This document shows, piece by piece, positions 41,088-42,438 of a stretch of 42,438 bases of DNA. The stretch covers positions 1-42,438 of the forward strand of contig JAJEBY010000009.1 of NCBI GenBank assembly GCA_022822305.1. Direction: 5' to 3'. The position numbers and the translations under genes are program-made. The DNA is from Anaerolineae bacterium (GTDB taxonomy: Bacteria > Chloroflexota > Anaerolineae > Aggregatilineales > Phototrophicaceae). The notes under the pieces were generated by a model that was given only the letters and a program-made list of their open reading frames with translations, ran no database searches and was not told where the DNA came from. Positions within the stretch are counted from its first letter, which is position 1. The number at the start of each line of letters is the position of its first letter.

Positions 41088-41801
41088 ATGGACGGCATCA
41101 TTTTGGCGGCGGGCATGGGCACACGGATGCGGCCCCTCACCGCAAACACGCCAAAACCCCTGCTGCGCCTGCAAGGTCAACCGATACTGGCTTGGTCGCT
41201 GCTGAGCCTGCGCGGCATCGTCGATCGCGTGCTGGTGGTGACGCACTATCTCAAATCGCAGATTGAGCGTTACATGGCGGGGCAGCGCATTTTCGCCGAG
41301 TACGCGCTGGTCGAGCAGCTGCCGCAGCCGCTGGGCACCGGTCACGCGCTGGAATGCTGCCGTCCACATCTGCGCGGCGATCACTTTCTCGTCGTCAACG
41401 GCGATGATCTCTTCAGCCACGACTCCTTACAGCATCTGGCGGCGCCGGACTTCGGCCTGCTCTCGATGCGGCGTGACGATTTCGACCGCTTCGGCGTGAT
41501 TGTGACTGACGAAGACGGCCGCTTCCGCGCCATCGACGAAAAGCCGCCGCGAGACCGCTATACCGCGCCGGCCCCCTGCAACATCGGCGCATACAAGCTG
41601 ACGCGCGCCATCTTCGATTATCCGCTGCAGAGGACTTCGCGGGGCGAATTCGAGATCGTCGACGCCGTCAGCCTGGCCGCGCGCGATCACGATTTCCGCG
41701 TGATCGACTGTCCGTTCTGGCTGCCCATCGGCGATCCGGCCGCGCTGGAGGCAGCGCAAGCGGTCGATTTGGAACGTTGGATCCCGCCACAGCCGCGCTG
41801 A
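41088..41801 (+). CDS. Sugar-phosphate nucleotidyltransferase
   Basis: The product is 237 residues. The nucleotide-binding signature IILAAGMGTRMRPLTANTPKPLL is complete, followed by QPLGTGHAL, the metal-binding LVVNGDDLFS and EFEIVDAV. It belongs to the RmlA/GlmU-N/GCD1 group that makes NDP-sugars from NTP and sugar-1-phosphate. The short length, with no left-handed helix domain, leaves glucose- or mannose-1-phosphate types equally possible. It may feed the glycosyltransferases in this region. Confidence 0.88.
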   Translation: MDGIILAAGMGTRMRPLTANTPKPLLRLQGQPILAWSLLSLRGIVDRVLVVTHYLKSQIERYMAGQRIFAEYALVEQLPQPLGTGHALECCRPHLRGDHFLVVNGDDLFSHDSLQHLAAPDFGLLSMRRDDFDRFGVIVTDEDGRFRAIDEKPPRDRYTAPAPCNIGAYKLTRAIFDYPLQRTSRGEFEIVDAVSLAARDHDFRVIDCPFWLPIGDPAALEAAQAVDLERWIPPQPR

Positions 41802-42299
41802 ACACGCGTCTGTCGTGTGTGCGCCCCGGCCTTCCCGCGCGTCAGACCACATCACTGCAGCAGTCAGGTAGGGGCGACCTATCAGGTCGCCCGCCAGAAC
41901 GCGAACTCAGGCTGCGCTTCCCTGGCTCGCATTACTCTGTGCCCTTAGTAGTTCCAAGTAAGTAACTGGAATCTTGGGATCGCCGTTTTTCTACCCCATC
42001 CCCGGCCCTTCCCCGAATCATCAGGGAAGGGTGACTCGACGTTGAAGTCGGAGGGTTACGCAGAAGTTGTATGATTAACTTGGGACTACTTCTGTGGTCT
42101 CTCTTTTGACAAACCTCCTTGCTCATGCAAGGAGCGAGTTTGATAATTTGTGTGAGCGCGGCCGACCTTTTCGCTGCCGCCGAGCGGCTGTGTTTAATCT
42201 AGCCCTAGTCACAATCCCCGTGCTCGGTCACATTACCGGCGCCAAGCCCAAATCCAAACCCAACGCCCGCGCAATCGGCCCCCCTCTCCATTGCAATGG
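41802..42299. repeat. Gene-free stretch with three repeat types
   Basis: No gene is seen here. A hairpin lies at 41872-41892 (arms GGGCGACCT / AGGTCGCCC) and a polypyrimidine hairpin at 41984-42035 (TTTTTCTACCCCATCCCC, then CCCTTCCCC / GGGAAGGG). The third 101-bp repeat is at 42092-42192. A C-rich stretch with the palindrome CCATTGCAATGG (42288-42299) adjoins the IS3 end. Confidence 0.75.
42092..42192 (+). repeat. 101-bp structured repeat, copy 3
   Basis: It matches 29414-29515 over its full length. The 5' stem CTCCTTG / CAAGGAG is perfect in this copy, while the second stem has one mismatch (GCGGCCG / CTGCCGC). Confidence 0.85.
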
Positions 42300-42438
42300 T
42301 GATCTTGACCCGTTATAGTGGACTCTAAGATTGTCTACTCTCCTGCGCTTCAAATTGCATTGGACTCATGTAGCCGAGTGCTGAGTGCAACCGTCGGCGG
42401 TTGTACCACCCTTCGATGTAGTATGCGAGCGCACCCCG
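42300..42438 (-). mobile_element. Right end of an IS3-family insertion sequence (right copy)
   Basis: The terminal bases TGATCTTGACCCG start at 42300. Bases 42300-42384 are the exact reverse complement of 1-85, and the element continues off the window. Confidence 0.88.
42325..42438 (-). CDS. IS3-family transposase (OrfB), C-terminal fragment cut by window edge
   Basis: The 37 visible codons include ALAYYIEGWYNRRRLHSALG and SPMQFE before the stop at 42325. The WYNxxRxHSxLGxxSPxxFE pattern is the end of the DDE integrase domain of IS3-group OrfB. The frame is intact as far as visible. This copy is inverted relative to the fragment at 1-60. Confidence 0.88.
   Translation of the reverse strand, partial: RGALAYYIEGWYNRRRLHSALGYMSPMQFEAQESRQS

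Noticed and set aside
182..41892. Hairpin repeats considered as a CRISPR array
   Set aside because: The copies are scattered over the whole window with no regular spacing or spacers, and no cas genes are present.
1..42438. The whole window as a composite transposon flanked by IS3 copies
   Set aside because: The content is mostly ordinary metabolic genes, the outer IS ends are not visible, and the ends may simply be where an assembly broke at a repeated IS.

Overview
The window is GC-rich and gene-dense, and most likely comes from a Chloroflexota bacterium (Anaerolineae-like). This is inference from content. The window carries the conserved trio histidine phosphatase / DUF3090 / SCO1664 family, which I know from Actinobacteria and Chloroflexi. 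It also has a Gram-positive-type LexA box, a Uma2 nuclease, an LLM flavin oxidoreductase of the F420 type, and many GC-rich hairpin repeats between genes. No rRNA, tRNA or CRISPR array was seen.

Layout. Both window ends are the 3' ends of the same IS3-family element in inverted orientation (1-85 and 42300-42438). From 370 to 3994 there is a HEAT-repeat protein, two small coiled-coil/membrane proteins, a HicBA toxin-antitoxin pair and an orphan phage terminase pair, which together look like a degraded mobile or prophage island. A nearly 1 kb gene-free stretch full of hairpin repeats follows, then an SDR epimerase, a broken IS481 transposase, a GT-C-like membrane protein and a DUF692-like protein. 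From 9906 to 12619 lies the phosphatase/DUF3090/SCO1664 cluster, interrupted by Uma2. From 12892 to 19855 there is a run of plus-strand metabolic genes: GH5 glycosidase, alpha/beta hydrolase, nitroreductase, methyltransferase, PfkB kinase and YbdK-type carboxylate-amine ligase.

From 19869 to 35179 most genes are on the minus strand: 2-hydroxyacid dehydrogenase, an unknown membrane protein, a WecA/TagO-like lipid-linked sugar-phosphate transferase, an EEP-family phosphatase, a tail-anchored small protein, a MutS-like ATPase, a phospholipase C-like protein, DinB, a large FtsX/MacB-type permease and an LLM oxidoreductase. The exception is a stand-alone LexA-type DNA-binding protein behind its own SOS box. 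From 35434 to the end there are a GT2 glycosyltransferase, a heptad-repeat coiled-coil protein, a formamidase, and then the plus-strand series metallophosphoesterase / DtxR-like regulator / PdxT / acidic protein / sugar nucleotidyltransferase.

The strongest non-coding signal is a set of interspersed repeats. About twenty copies of a 21-nt hairpin have 9-bp arms whose sequence changes with compensation on the other side. There is also a larger nested palindromic unit (GGGGTAGAAA...TTTCTACCCC type), an 89-90 bp repeat in three copies and a ~101 bp structured repeat in three copies. All start choices and functions below come from reading the sequence and from memory of families; no database search was possible.
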